Below are positions 40,549-51,170 of a DNA stretch of 64,000 bases, in pieces. Position 1 is the first letter of the stretch, and every line of letters begins with the position of its first letter. Location: the NCBI GenBank assembly GCA_963681505.1, contig OY811971.1, positions 2,717,730 to 2,781,729 of the forward strand, given 5' to 3'. Under the pieces are notes generated by a model. It was not told the origin of the DNA, ran no database searches, and saw only the letters and a program-made list of their open reading frames with translations. The translations under genes were made by a program, and so were the position numbers. The stretch comes from Eunapius fragilis. Lineage: Eukaryota; Porifera; Demospongiae; Spongillida; Spongillidae.

Positions 40549-41178
40549 ACTGCCAAATGTTATACATCTACTAGCGTGTCCCCGTGAAAAATAACAGGCT
40601 GATTATTCGTCTCGCTGTTATTCGTCTCGCTATTCATTTGCCAGATGAACAGTTGATCTACCTTCTAGCTCCTCTTTTTTTACTGTTTTACCAAATGTTG
40701 CATATATAATCTACCACCTGTTCTAACATACGGTTACTACGCAACCTCTATAACATGAACATGCCCACGCAATACATTACGTTATGTCAGATAGTAACTG
40801 CATGTTCTCAGCCTGTACGATGAGACTTGAGAGTGAACCACAATAGCGTTGCTTTAATTCTTTCTGCATGTGATGACATTATTACTTGTACAGGCATACA
40901 GGTTTTGTGGCAGGCATGGTCGCTAAGTACGTGTTGCTATGTACTTTTGTGTGGGAGGTGGTCGTTCCTATTGGTTGCTAGGTACACGTACCTATCTAGC
41001 AACCAATAGGCGCTAGGGCGAGTGTATAAATGAGTTACGCGGACATACGTATGTACGGACGTACGTACGTACGTTGGAAATTATAGTATTAGATATAGCT
41101 CACCCAAGGAAGATGAGCACAGCTGCAAAAAAGCACAAGTGTCTTGAATATGGGAAGGCATTTGGCCATGATGTATGA
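40549..41178 (+). pseudogene. Zinc-finger copy 4: promoter interrupted and all fingers deleted
   Basis: ctattaactgccaaatgtta begins at 40549 and breaks off after tacatctacta. The rest of the promoter (gatatagctcacccaaggaa) resumes at 41092 with ATG 41113. The reading frame MSTAAKKHKCLEYGKAFGHD ends in a stop at 41176-41178, because the sequence jumps from finger 1 straight to the 3' UTR (gatgtatgaaagcgtgtaca). The first zinc-finger Cys pair is also damaged (CLEY). The 515 bp lying in the promoter contain an 18-bp palindrome (40967-41010) and tacgtacgtacg repeats, and look like an insertion. Confidence 0.75.
40967..41010. repeat. Short perfect hairpin
   Basis: cctattggttgctaggta and its complement tacctatctagcaaccaatagg around a 4-base loop. 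It lies inside the insertion that splits the copy-4 promoter. Confidence 0.7.
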
Positions 41179-41231
41179 AAGCGTGTACACATTACTGCAA
41201 ACTGAATGTAATTGTTGCTCAGTGATCGGAA

Positions 41232-41300
41232 CCTACGCGAGTTATACGTGGGTCGCGTTTTTAATGACTTAAAAACGCGAACCGCGTATAACTCGCGTAC
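41232..41300. repeat. Hairpin of about 30-bp arms
   Basis: ctacgcgagttatacg...tcgcgtttttaa pairs with ttaaaaacgcga..cgtataactcgcgta. CpG-rich, in the 3' flank of zinc-finger copy 4. The frame downstream (to 41523) has no recognisable domain. Confidence 0.75.
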
Positions 41301-41647
41301 CAAGAAACGGAGTTTAGCTCTTTGTTGCTATCGAACCAGAAGGCAAAGACCGTCATTTAAATGTTTTGTTCCAGTCTTCAAACCGTTAGCTTTAAGAGAA
41401 AAAAACAGCTCGTGTTTTACTCGTCCCCATGCCAATTTTTCTCCGTCGTTGTCGTCTTCTCGGGTGATTATAACTCCAGATAGGAATGGTTTTAAAGAGC
41501 ACAAGTTTTACCAATCGCTTTAGAATCTCCTGGAAGGACATCTTCAGGTAAGATATATGACTAAAGCATAAAACTGATATATGTAATCATTACGTAATAT
41601 GGAGTTCTCTATTTAACCGTTCCCATGGCGACAAAAAGATTAGGAAA

Positions 41648-41930
41648 CAAGTAATAAAAACATTCTCTAGATGAGAAGGTTGGTGGTATATAGGAATCAA
41701 AGGTGATGGTGGTGTAAAAAGCATGGGAACAAGGTTTCTGATTGAAAAGGAAAAATGAAATAGACCTATATTAGCGAGCACATTTATATATGACAACATG
41801 TTGCTAATATAGGTCTATTTCATTTTTCCCTTTCAATCAGAAACCTTGTTCCCTTGCTTTTTACACCACCATCACCTTTGATTCCTATATACCACCAACC
41901 TTCTCGTCTAGAGAATGTTTTTATTACTTG
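41648..41930. mobile_element. Foldback element with two 128-bp arms
   Basis: 41648-41775 and 41803-41930 are reverse complements with only a few mismatches, around a 27-base loop. Arms start caagtaataaaaacattctc. Non-coding. A relic of the same family lies at 5090-5215, which shows it is a mobile or dispersed repeat. The arms' high identity suggests recent formation. Confidence 0.85.
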
Positions 41931-41969
41931 TATACGTGCAATATGTGCAATTTTATTTTTGCATTTTTA

Positions 41970-42217
41970 TCTAGTCTTTATTACCAGTAACCATGGCTAC
42001 CCCTGCCAGACCTGTTAGGCTGATCACCTTGCCGACAGCCTCCTCCCCATTTTTGAGCACCAGGAAACTCAAGACCATTGCTGACAGGCCTTGTTATATC
42101 TGTAACCATGGCTACCTTTGGCACACCGTTTAACCAGTAACGATGCTTCTGCCCCTTTTTTAGAGAGAACCTTCTGAGGATGAGGCAGAGATTGATGACA
42201 TATTTAGGTTCACTTGA
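41970..42217 (+). pseudogene. NBN: Module A' joined to nibrin module F (copy 6)
   Basis: A' (VTMATPARPVRLITLPTASS) is followed at about 42140 by the end of the E-F intron (gccccttttttag) and exon F (42164-42217). F reads REPSEDEAEIDDIFRFT-stop. Module E is missing, so only the last exon of nibrin is available. Confidence 0.55.
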
Positions 42218-43560
42218 ATGTACCGTTTATGTTATAATCACACCATTGTATCATTACGTTATTTGGGAGGTAGCTTGAAGGTGATCAAGCATGTACCTTG
42301 CTTACACACATTATCAATCCGTTGCAACAACCAGGGTCTGGGGTCGAGAGTATCATGATACCCGATACCACGTGTCATTGCCCCTTCTGGAAGAGTGGAA
42401 AACCGGTCAGTCCAGTGAATGCATTAGTCCATATAATAATAATAGGGCCTGCTTATATAGATGTTAACTTGCAAGAATGAGCGAACATAAAGTAGGCCTA
42501 GGCCTACTAAAATTAAATAAAGACTGGCGCTTGTTGTTAATAGTACCATGGCTTGCTGTTTGAGTCTTTGAATGCTGTCATAGTCACAGTGGTGAACCTA
42601 GGAAGACTATATGGAGGGAGGGAGACATTTATGTAACTTACATCCCTCCTTTATGTCGTCCGCTCCAACAGTGTGGGAGCGGGTAGCGTAGGGAGGCAGG
42701 GAGCATGGGGTACCCTTTTGGGTGATATTCAATTGGAACATAGAGATTGTGGTATACATATAACCTGAACACCATTGTGTCGTCCTTCACGCGTACAGCC
42801 TGTACTCTAATAATTTCCTTGGTGTCTTTGTCAAACGTAATTCTTTTAACACCGGGTCCGTGAAATTTTTCCAAAAAAAGTACGCACCATGTTTTTTGAA
42901 ATAGGCCTATATAGTCACACGTTCTTTCTTTAACCAGAAATGGTTATGCTCTGAAAGCTTATTGATCGCTGGTACTGAATCTGATTTCAGATTTCCTTAC
43001 AAGTGATCAGCGCACCCCACAGATGCTGGCAAAACACGATGACCTCCTAGAACGTTAGTGGTAATGATGCAAATTATTTATTTTGCTACGCTTTTAAGTC
43101 ACGTATTCAAAAGCTTGTTTGTTATACCTGACAATTTATAGAGCACATGCATTAATTTTTTATCTTTTCTAGCGAACACTTTCAATCGGAAAAGGTGTTG
43201 ACTATTGCCATACCTCGAGTGGTTATCAACCAGATGTAACTAGTGTATGTTATCCACTTTGTTACAAGGATGAAACAATAGGGATATATTACTGGCATAG
43301 TGTTGTTCTATGATACTGACTATCCTGTTTCAACTTGCTGAGATTTGGGCGCTATACTATGATCAATATATCAATTGATTGGTAATTTTATTTGAAGTTG
43401 CAATCAGTAAACATGCAAGTAAGCAGCAGGGAGTATGACAAGTATCTAAAGTGAAAGGATTGCCCCAGGAAACAGAAGGGTCTTTGTGACGTAGCAATTA
43501 CAAATTACAGGTATAAGCTAATGACATTTCTTAGTATTAACGGTCAAACATAAGCATGCC
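42218..43560 (+). repeat. Duplicated zinc-finger 5' flank units
   Basis: Collinear with 22000-24660 (ggcctgcttatatagatgtt at 42443, ggagggagggagacattta at 42613, ctgaatctgatttcagattt at 42978, aaagtgaaaggattg at 43449) but more diverged and with internal deletions. The retroelement-like fragment is absent here. Confidence 0.6.
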
Positions 43561-44330
43561 TTACAGTCCATATTTTCATAATATTTTGGAGGAGTAAAGG
43601 AAAAGTAAAAAGTAGCTTACTTGTCCATAATACCTTACTTGTATACAAATAGATGGAATAGATGATGGTGGTGCCCAGTTCAATGGCCAGAATGGCGTTT
43701 CTTTTCTGCTTCTCTTTGTGTTTCTGCTGGCTACAGACATGTTCAGAGGTCCAGGGCTGTGTATTGACTATTAGACATAGGTATAAACAATCTGATCATG
43801 TCTTCAATGAAAGTGTACAATTCTAAGAACAAGCTCAACCCGCTCTCTTTGACACCGTAGCGAGCCTCAACCACAAGACCTGCTAATGTAGAAACAACGT
43901 GTACCTTCATCCAAAGGATCATTCTATCGTACACTATGCATATTAGGTGCAAAACCCACTAGTGACAACATGTTGTTTGAGGATGTTGCGCTCTTTCTGT
44001 TGATTTTGATACCAATTTTCATGGACCGTGTGTTTAAAAAATTGCTTAACAGATAGCTTTTCTGATACTACAAAGGGAAGGTATGTGTTTAGTATTGTAG
44101 TTCTACATAAGGTAAACAGTCATAGTTGAGCTGAATATTTGGTTTTGTACTTTTCCTCATTGAACATAGCAACTCTGTTAGATATTGTATGGCCTCTTAC
44201 TGTTGCATAAGACGCATTACCCTTTTATTATTTGAAAGCCATCACACACAACGTTACAGTCAAAAGTACGTGTTTTCAATACGACAAATGGTCACTTTCA
44301 TGAAACACTGGCAAGTCATGGTGGTCCATA
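43561..44330 (-). other. Unique DNA with a weak minus-strand ORF
   Basis: This 770-bp stretch has no counterpart in the other zinc-finger flanks. The minus frame 43743-43952 reads LICIVYDRMILWMKVHVVST, LAGLVVEARYGVKESGLSLF, LELYTFIEDMIRLF. It is protein-like but not recognised, and 69 codons can occur by chance. It could be an exon of a gene disrupted by the duplications. Confidence 0.2.
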
Positions 44331-44693
44331 GGGTACACTAAATTATTCAACGTGTGGTGCTATATACCATCGGCTCCCTTTGTTCATGCGGTTTAAAATT
44401 TTGAGAGGTGAATCTAGGAATACGTCTATGGAGGGAGGGAGACATTTGGTGTGGAGCAGGCAATGAAGTAGGTGGGTGGGGGAGAATGAGGCACCCTTTT
44501 GGAAGCCTCTAATTGGACTACAGGAGCAAATCTGGTGTAGGTTATGCTTTTTACTGTACACGGTATGGTTGATGATGCCCAACTTATGGGGTTAAATCAC
44601 ATGCACTGCCCCTTTAATGGTCAAGGAGTGCTGAAAACTATCAAAATCAAGCATAAATTAGTGTTATTGCAAATTACTGTTATTATCTATTAA
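44331..44693 (+). repeat. Truncated zinc-finger 5' flank
   Basis: Resumes similarity with 23700-25260 (acgtgtggtgcta, ggagggagggagacattt, ggcacccttttggaagcctc). The foldback element seen in the other copies is deleted and replaced by 40 bases (44530-44580). Confidence 0.55.
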
Positions 44694-44733
44694 CTGCCAA
44701 ATGTTATACATATATATAGCTCACCCAAGGAAG
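44694..44733 (+). promoter_or_regulatory. TATA-like promoter of zinc-finger copy 5
   Basis: ctgccaaatgttatacatat then atatagctcacccaaggaag, immediately before ATG 44734. Same block as before copies 2, 8 and 9. Confidence 0.45.
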
Positions 44734-45771
44734 ATGAGCACAGCTGCAAAGAAGCATGAGTGTCTTGAATGTGGGAAGGCATATGGTCATAAGGGACATC
44801 TGAATAGGCACATGGTTGTCCATACACAAGTAAAGAACTATCAGTGTTCTGAATGTGGGAAGGCATTTGGTCATAAGGCAGATCTGAAGAAACACATGGT
44901 TGTCCATACACAAGAAAAGAACTATCAGTGTTCTGAATGTGAGAAGGCATTTGGTCGTAAGGCAGATTTGAAGAAACACATGGTTGTCCATACGCAAGAA
45001 AAGAACTATCAGTGTTCTCAATGTGGGAAGGCATTTGGTCAAAGGGGAGATCTGACAAGGCACATGGTTGTCCATACAAAAGAAAAGAACTATCCGTGTT
45101 CTCAATGTGGGAAGGCATTTGGTCGTAATGAAACACGGACAAGGCACATGGTTGTCCATACGCAAGAAAAGAACTATCAGTGTTCTGAATGTGGGAAGGC
45201 ATTTGGTCGTAAGGGACAGCTGAGAGCACACATGGTTGTCCATACAAAAGAAAAGAACTATCAGTGTTCTGAATGTCGGAAGGCATTTGGTCGAAAGGCA
45301 GATCTGAAGAAACACATGGTTGTCCATTCGCAAGAAAAGAACTATCAGTGTTCTGAATGTGGGAAGGCATTTGCTCGAAAGGGAACTCTGAATGCACACA
45401 TAATGGTTGTCCATACACAAGAAAAGAACTATCAGTGTTCTGAATGTGGGAAGGCATTTGGTCAAAAGAAAAATCTGACAAGACACATGATTGTCCACAC
45501 AGGAGCCAGAAGATTCAAGTGTACTATTTGCAATAAGCAGTATTCCTACAGATCAAGTCTCACATACCATATGATGGTCCACAGCAATGATCGACCTTAC
45601 AAGTGTTTCTGCAGGCAATCATTTAGGTCCATTTCTGCTCTGAAAGAGCATGGCAGAAAACACCTTGGTGAGAAGTTAAGATGTCCCTCTGAAGGATGTG
45701 ACAAGAAATATGTGACCAAGAATGGTTTGAAGCATCATCTCCAGTACTGCCCCTACTCCCAGCCACAATGA
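44734..45771 (+). CDS. C2H2 zinc-finger protein, copy 5 (345 aa, 12 fingers)
   Basis: Intact frame from MSTAAKKHECLECGKAYGHK to SQPQ-stop; the longest member. Nine ordinary fingers have T(Q/K)(E/V)KNY linkers, followed by the constant block: FKCTICNKQYSYRSSLTYH, YKCFCRQSFRSISALKEH and CPSEGCDKKYVTKNGLKHHL-QYC. All zinc ligands of the ordinary fingers are present. Helices read HKGHLNR, HKADLKK, RKADLKK, QRGDLTR, RNETRTR, RKGQLRA, RKADLKK, RKGTLNA, QKKNLTR, so base-contacting positions vary. The eighth finger has the longer HIMVVH spacing. Likely a nuclear DNA-binding factor. Module A' follows 120 bp after the stop. Confidence 0.88.
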   Translation: MSTAAKKHECLECGKAYGHKGHLNRHMVVHTQVKNYQCSECGKAFGHKADLKKHMVVHTQEKNYQCSECEKAFGRKADLKKHMVVHTQEKNYQCSQCGKAFGQRGDLTRHMVVHTKEKNYPCSQCGKAFGRNETRTRHMVVHTQEKNYQCSECGKAFGRKGQLRAHMVVHTKEKNYQCSECRKAFGRKADLKKHMVVHSQEKNYQCSECGKAFARKGTLNAHIMVVHTQEKNYQCSECGKAFGQKKNLTRHMIVHTGARRFKCTICNKQYSYRSSLTYHMMVHSNDRPYKCFCRQSFRSISALKEHGRKHLGEKLRCPSEGCDKKYVTKNGLKHHLQYCPYSQPQ

Positions 45772-45874
45772 CATTCATAACATAAAACTGAATGTAATTG
45801 TTGCTCAGTAATACAATTGCGTAATTCTTTTTTTAAATTTTATATCATAGTTGATGTGATTTTGTATTTTTTTA

Positions 45875-46060
45875 AATTGTAGTTTTTAATGCCTATAACC
45901 GTGGCTACCCCTGCCAGACCTGTTAGTCTGATCACCATGCCGACAGCTTCCTCCCCCTTTTTGAGCACCAGGAAACCCAAGGCCATTGCTATCAGTCCTT
46001 GTTATATCTGTAACCATGGCTACCTCTGGCACACCGTTTAACCAGTAACCACGGTTACCC
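45875..46060 (+). other. Module A' downstream of zinc-finger copy 5
   Basis: Acceptor-like ttaaattgtag, then VATPARPVSLITMPTASSPF. Followed by the gtttaaccagtaaccacggt block and then module A0. Confidence 0.45.
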
Positions 46061-46159
46061 CTAACCACACCTGTTAGACTGAATACCATGCCGACTGCCT
46101 CCTTGTCATTGTGGTTGAAAGTCTTATGGTATTACACATGGATGGTACCTCTGTCCTCA

Positions 46160-46326
46160 TAGCTACCCAGAGTACCAAGAAGAACAGACCCTCCTCAACC
46201 ATTAGGCCTGTTGTTTCCCAGCAGACTGATGGCCTGAGGACCAGGAAGAGGACTTGGGGACAACTGATAAGAGATGAGTCCCCTGATGAAAGGGAATCCC
46301 CTGATTTGGAATCTGAAGTGAAGTGA
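46160..46326 (+). CDS. Module A0 (copy 2), open
   Basis: ATQSTKKNRPSSTIRPVVSQ, QTDGLRTRKRTWGQLIRDES, PDERESPDLESEVK-stop. Basic then acidic, low complexity. It precedes module A in all three copies where both are present. Not recognised by itself; position suggests the nibrin linker. Confidence 0.4.
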
Positions 46327-46384
46327 CATTGTGTGACCTCGGGCTCCACCCACCAAGCCACCGTTGCAACCAAGGGGGCTTCCC

Positions 46385-46578
46385 CTCCTATCACACCTAA
46401 GGAGACGAGGCATGCTCCAAAGATGGCTGCCTGGTGTGAAAGGGAACATCCTCCTCAGAGCCAAAGGACAATGCAGCCTTCTGGTGGAGAAGGGAAGGCC
46501 AGTACTACTGCTGCTGCTGTTACAAGCAGTAATGAGAGCGAGGGACTGAGAGACTTCAAGTGCTTCAGAAAGGTGTAG
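46385..46578 (+). pseudogene. NBN: Module A fused in frame to the end of nibrin module D
   Basis: TPKETRHAPKMAAWCEREHP and PQSQRTMQPSGGEGKASTTA AAVT continue without interruption into SSNESEGLRDFKCFRK, then donor AAG|GTGTAG at 46573. The junction lies at gctgttacaagcagtaatga, where module A 'gttact' and module D 'gtgacaagcagt' share a few bases. This suggests a microhomology-mediated deletion of about 0.5-1 kb, including module B. The frame is preserved. Confidence 0.6.
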
Positions 46579-46799
46579 CATAAGGGTTAAAGATGAGGGT
46601 GTGAAGGTGAGGTGGGAAGGTGGGGGTTAATGATTTATAAAGGAGGGAAGGAGGTTACAGATGCAGGTGGGGGTTTATGATGAGGTAGGGACAGAGAGAG
46701 TTAAAAATGCAAGAGGTAATTTGAGGGTTAAAGATGCAAGCGAGATGGGGAGGATATAAAATATTAATGAAGGTTGCATGTCCCAACTTGGTATGGTGC

Positions 46800-47165
46800 T
46801 TCTGTTCCCAAGATAGCTGCCTTGTGTTAAGGGGAACATCCTCCTCAGAGCCAAAGGACAATGGAGCCTTCTGGTGGAGAAGGGAAGGCCAGTACTACTG
46901 TTGCTGCTATTACTACTAGGTCAGCTGCAAAGTCAGTAGCACTTGGAGGACTTGCAACCTCTCTGCCTGTAACCATGGCTACCTGTGCTATACCTGTAAC
47001 CACAGCTATAGCTGCCATCCCTGTTATCCCTGTTACCATGGCTACCCCTGCCACGACTTTTATAGCTGTAACCACGGCTACTCCTTCCACCCCAGTTACG
47101 TATAGGCTGATCACCATGAAGACAGCCTCCTCCCCCTTTTTGAAACAAAAGGCAGCTGCTGTAGT
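46800..47165 (+). CDS. Module A exon (copy 6)
   Basis: From ECAFSVPKIAALC-like degenerate start (the usual KMAAW is KIAAL-stop) to TMEPSGGEGKASTTVAAITT, RSAAKSVALGGLATSLPVTM and an expanded set of PVT(M/T)AT units including TFIAVTTATPSTPV. It has one more 27-bp unit than copies 2-4. Ends LITMKTASSPFLKQKAAAV. Confidence 0.35.
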
Positions 47166-47525
47166 GGTTGGTACCTCACTTGGAACACAGGGGTGAAGTG
47201 AAGATGGAAGAGCCAAGACACAAGACAGCAGCAGAGGCCTTTCAATGGTGGCCGGGAGTAGCCATCCCTCTGTGTCTGGTGTGCGTGCTGCTGTTGGCGT
47301 GTCTCCATTCAACCTGTTCTCTGGAATGGGTGGCAAGAGGTCAAAGGTGACTGAGACTGACCTATGGAAGGAGGGGGAGGAGGAGGAGGGGCCAGAGGCG
47401 GAGCATTGGGATGGTGAAGAACCTTTGGAGAGTGGTGTGAAATATGACCCTTTCATTACCAAGGATGGCTTCATCCGTCCAAGAGAGCAACCAAAAAAGA
47501 TAGTGAGACCTGAGAGATGTGTGAT
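47166..47525 (+). CDS. Module B exon (copy 6), with alternative 3' end
   Basis: VAGSSHPSVSGVRAAVGVSP, FNLFSGMGGKRSKVTETDLW, KEGEEEEGPEAEHWDGEEPL, ESGVKYDPFITKDGFIRPRE, QPKKIVRPERCV. Unlike copy 5 it reads on for 13 more residues before reaching minisatellite. The extra 'ggatggcttcatccgtcca' context is shared. Confidence 0.4.
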
Positions 47526-48290
47526 TGGTGAGAGTGGAGTGTAATTGGTGAGGGTGGAGTGTGTGATTGGTGAAGGTGTGATTGATGATGGTGGAGTGTG
47601 TGATTGGTGAGGGAGGAGTGTGATAGTAGGTGAGGGTTGTGTGTTATTGGTGTGTTGAGTGTGTGAATGGTGAGGGTGGAGTGTGATTGGTGAGGGAGGA
47701 GTGTGATAGTGGTGAGGGAGGAGTGTGATAGTAGGTGAGGGTTGTGTGTTATTGGTGTGTTGATTGTGGGATTGGTGAGGGTGGAGTGTGTGATTTTTTA
47801 GGGTGGAGTGTGATTAGTGAGGGTGGTGCTTGTGATTGGTGAGGATGGTGTGTGTGATTGGTGAGGGTGGTGTGTGGGGGAATGTGTGATTGATGAAGGG
47901 TGGAGTGTCATTTGTGAAGGTGGATTGTGTGAAATGTGTGATAAGTGAGGGTGGAGGGTGTGATAGGTGTGTGGAGTGTGTGATTGGTGAGGGTGGTGTG
48001 TGTGATTGGTGAGGGTGGAGTATGTGATTAGTGAGGGTGAAGTGTGTGATTGGTGAGGGTGGAGTGTGATTGGTGATGGTGGAGTGTGATTGGTGAGGGT
48101 GGAGTGTGTGATTTGTGAGGGTGGAGTGTGTGATTGGTAAGGGTAGGGTTTGTGATTGGTAAGGGTGTTGTTTGTAATTGATAAGGGTTGAGCTTGATTG
48201 GTGTGGGTGGAGTGTGGGATTAGTGAGGGTGGAGTGTGATTGATGAGGGTGGAGTGTGTGATTGGTGAAGGTGTGATTTGTATGATAAAC
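47525..48290 (+). repeat. 22-bp minisatellite array 7
   Basis: About 35 units, with a 'gtgatagtaggtgagggttg' variant repeated at 47625 and 47725 in a roughly 100-bp higher unit. Ends in CA-rich sequence (cacacacacactt) at 48300-48355. Confidence 0.9.
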
Positions 48291-48403
48291 TGATGGCCAC
48301 ACAGACACACACACACTTGCATGTATACACAGACTGATTACCACACACACACACACGGACTGATTGCCTCACAGACGTACACACATACAGATGTTACAAT
48401 TAG

Positions 48404-48508
48404 GTTGGCAGCACAGGGTTAACACAGATGCCAAGGATTGTGGGGCTGGTGGAGCACGTAGAGACGCCAGCTGAAGTCCAACAGTGGTTGATGGAGCAGG
48501 AGGAGGGG
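48404..48508 (+). pseudogene. NBN: Nibrin module E (copy 7), donor mutated, no F
   Basis: VGSTGLTQMPRIVGLVEHVE, TPAEVQQWLMEQEEG, then GTGAATGGG in place of GTGAGTGTC. The F exon does not follow; a segment leading to module D comes next. Probably not spliced. Confidence 0.6.
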
Positions 48509-48828
48509 GTGAATGGGTGGGTTTGGCCAATCATCACATGACTACAGTGGTTTGATCAATGGAACAAGACATGTTAGAGGGAAGATGAGTGAAGTACCTG
48601 TTGATGTCATTGTGGTTGGAAGTCTTCTGGTATTACACATATGCTCATATGGTACATCTATGTTAGATGTGGCTGTGTAGGTGTGGTCAGATGAGGTGAA
48701 GTATTTAAGTATGTGGGTGTGGTTAGCAGCGGAAGTTGTCTGATACCATATCTCTCCTCCCCATCCCTCCTAGGTACCCAGAGGTGCCTGTCTGAACACA
48801 TCATATGATCGTGCCTCTCCTCCCCCAG

Positions 48829-48943
48829 AATGTGTGGAGGTGGTGAGACTGGTTGTGGTGGTCCGGGGAAGAAACATGGTCCCAGAGAAGGTTACAAGCA
48901 GTAGTGAGAGCCAGGGACTGAGAGACTTCAAGCACTTCAGAAA
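48829..48943 (+). CDS. NBN: Nibrin module D (copy 5), intact splice sites
   Basis: Acceptor ctcccccag, CVEVVRLVVVVRGRNMVPEK, VTSSSESQGLRDFKHFRK, donor AAA|GTGCAG. The MRE11-binding-region match (VRLVVVVRG ... LRDFKHFRK) is open. The next E copy (49427) is truncated, so it lacks a complete partner. Confidence 0.55.
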
Positions 48944-49426
48944 AGTGCAGCATAAGGGTTAACGATGAGGGTGGGATGATGAGGGTTAAAGACGCTAGAG
49001 GTATTTTGAGGGTTAAAGATACAAGTGAGAAGGTGAGGGTATAAAATATTAATGAATTCTGTATATCATAACCTCTGAGCATATTACTATATATGTAAGT
49101 GACTTTTACCTCCGAGCTTCATCGAAACCTCATAATTATAACTAGTTTCTCATGGGTGACACATGTGATGCTACAGCCATGGTGTTAAATTACATTCTTG
49201 TTCATTGCACTTATAATCACATGCCTACAATCCCATTGGCTCCCAATACTCTGGCGCAAGTGGTCAATAGTTTGTGTAGAAGTGTCTCCATTCCATTGTT
49301 CAAAATTAGCACAATGTAGTCCATTCGTTGCTATGGTGATCTGGGTCAAGGACCATGCTGCAAGGCCGTGATGATGGTGCTGGGAGGGTGTAGTGGTGAT
49401 CATATGATAAAGCTTTATAAAATTAG

Positions 49427-49510
49427 GTTGGCAGCACAGGGTTAACACAGATGCCAAGGATTGTGGGGCTGGTGGAGCATGTAGAGATGTCTGCTGATGT
49501 CCAAATGGTG
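49427..49510 (+). pseudogene. NBN: Nibrin module E (copy 8), truncated by minisatellite
   Basis: VGSTGLTQMPRIVGLVEHVE, MSADVQ, after which the sequence becomes atggtggttgtgatgtgtga and minisatellite starts. The helix WLMEQEE and the donor are lost. Confidence 0.6.
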
Positions 49511-49514
49511 GTTG

Positions 49515-50450
49515 TGATGTGTGAGTGTGTGATTGGTTGGGGTGGAGTGTGTGATTGGCAAGGGTGGAGTGTGTGATTGGCAAGGGTGGAGTGTGTGATT
49601 GGTGAAGGTGGAGTGTGATTGGTGAGGGTGGAGTGTGATTGGTGAGGGTGGAGTATGTGATTGGTTAGGGTGGAGTGTGTGATTGGTGAGAGTGGAGTGT
49701 GATTGGTGAGGGTGGAGTGTGTGATTGGTGAGGGTGGAGTGTGTGATGGTGAGTTTTGAGTATGTGATGGTGGAGTGTTTGATTGGTGAGGGTGGAGGTG
49801 TAATTGGTGAGGGTGGTGTGTGATTGGTGAGGGTGGAGTGTGATTGGTGTGGGAGTGTGTGATTGGTTAGGGTGTTGGTGAGGGAGGAGTGTGTGATTGG
49901 CGAGTGTGGTTTGTGATTGATGTGTGGAGTGTTCAGTTGGTGAGGGTGAAGTGTGTGATTGGTGAAGATGAAATGTGATTGGTAAGGGTGGAGTGTGTGA
50001 TTAGTAAGGGTTGTGTGTGTGATTTGTGAGGGTGGAGTGTATGTTTGGTGAGGATGGAGTCTGTGATTGGTGAGAGTGGAGTGTGTGGTTGGTGAGGGTG
50101 GATGTGGGATTGGTGAAGGTGGAGTGTGTGATGGTGAGGTTGGAGTATGTGACGGTGGAGTGCTTGATTGGTGAGGGTGGAGGTGTAATTGGTGAGGGTG
50201 GAGTGTGTGATTGGTGAGGGTGGAGTGTGTGATTGGTGAGGGTGGAGTGTGTGATTGGTCAGGGTGGAATGTGATTGGTGAGGGAGGTGTGATTGATTAG
50301 GGTGTTGTTGAGGGTGGAGTGTGTGATTGGTGAGTGTGAAGTTTGTGATTGGTTTGAGTGGAATGTGAGATAGGAGTGTGTAATTGGTGAGGATGGAGTG
50401 TGGTTGGTAATGGTGGAGTGTGATTAGTGAGGGTGAGTGTGGTGAGGGTG
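49515..50450 (+). repeat. 22-bp minisatellite array 8
   Basis: About 43 units. A segment of about 350 bp (gatggtga...aggtgtaattggtgaggg) appears twice (49745-49900 and 50120-50300). Confidence 0.9.
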
Positions 50451-50529
50451 CTGTATGATCAATGGAACTTGTGAGACTTGTGAGAGGGAAGATGAGTGAA
50501 GTAGCTGATGCAGTAGGGAACTCTGAAGA

Positions 50530-50725
50530 AGCACGTGGTTATTCATACCATGAATATGTTCTGAATGTGGGAAGGCATTTGGTTGCCGGAAAGGGAAGTC
50601 TGACGAGACACATGGTATTCCACACAGGAGCCAGAAGATTCAAGTGTACTGTTGCAACGAGCAGTGTTCCTACAGATCAAGTAATCACATACCATATGAT
50701 GGTCCACAGCATTGATCGACCTTAA
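50530..50725 (+). pseudogene. C2H2 zinc-finger remnant, copy 6
   Basis: Carries [27 protein letters not shown], then a frameshifted CNKQYS region (gttgcaacgagcagtgttcc) and TYHMMVHSIDRP-stop. It has a base deletion in the CTIC finger and lacks the CFC and CPSEGC fingers. Dead copy. Confidence 0.7.
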
Positions 50726-51170
50726 AAGTGTTTCTGCATGTACACCGGCAAGCATGTGCACATTACGTTGAACAGAATGTCTGTGTAATCTGACTATGGA
50801 GGTTAATATAATTATAATTTTGTGCCCTGTGTCTATTTTTTCACTTCTAAATAAACTACCCTGAATTTAGATCAGCGTAAATGCTAACATAAGGGTAGAT
50901 ATATAAGAATTTACATTATGCACGCACTGTTGTGGTCTAGCGCAGGTTATTTTACACTGCTACATGTACGGAGATATTGCAGACCACTCTACCCTCACCC
51001 CTTCATTTCACCACCACCCTCACATCACCGGGTGACACATATAACTTATACCATCATCAGATCATCATAACTATGCCACCATCACTACCCGCATATCATT
51101 ACTATGCCCCATCACCTTCACCACCCTCATATCACATTTCACCACCTTTACATCACCACACACCAGCTAC

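Noticed and set aside
44690-45498. Minus-strand frames over the zinc-finger genes ([17 protein letters not shown]... and CLPTFRTLIVLFLCMDNHV...)
   Set aside because: Complementary-strand shadows of the finger repeat; the plus strand has the zinc ligands.
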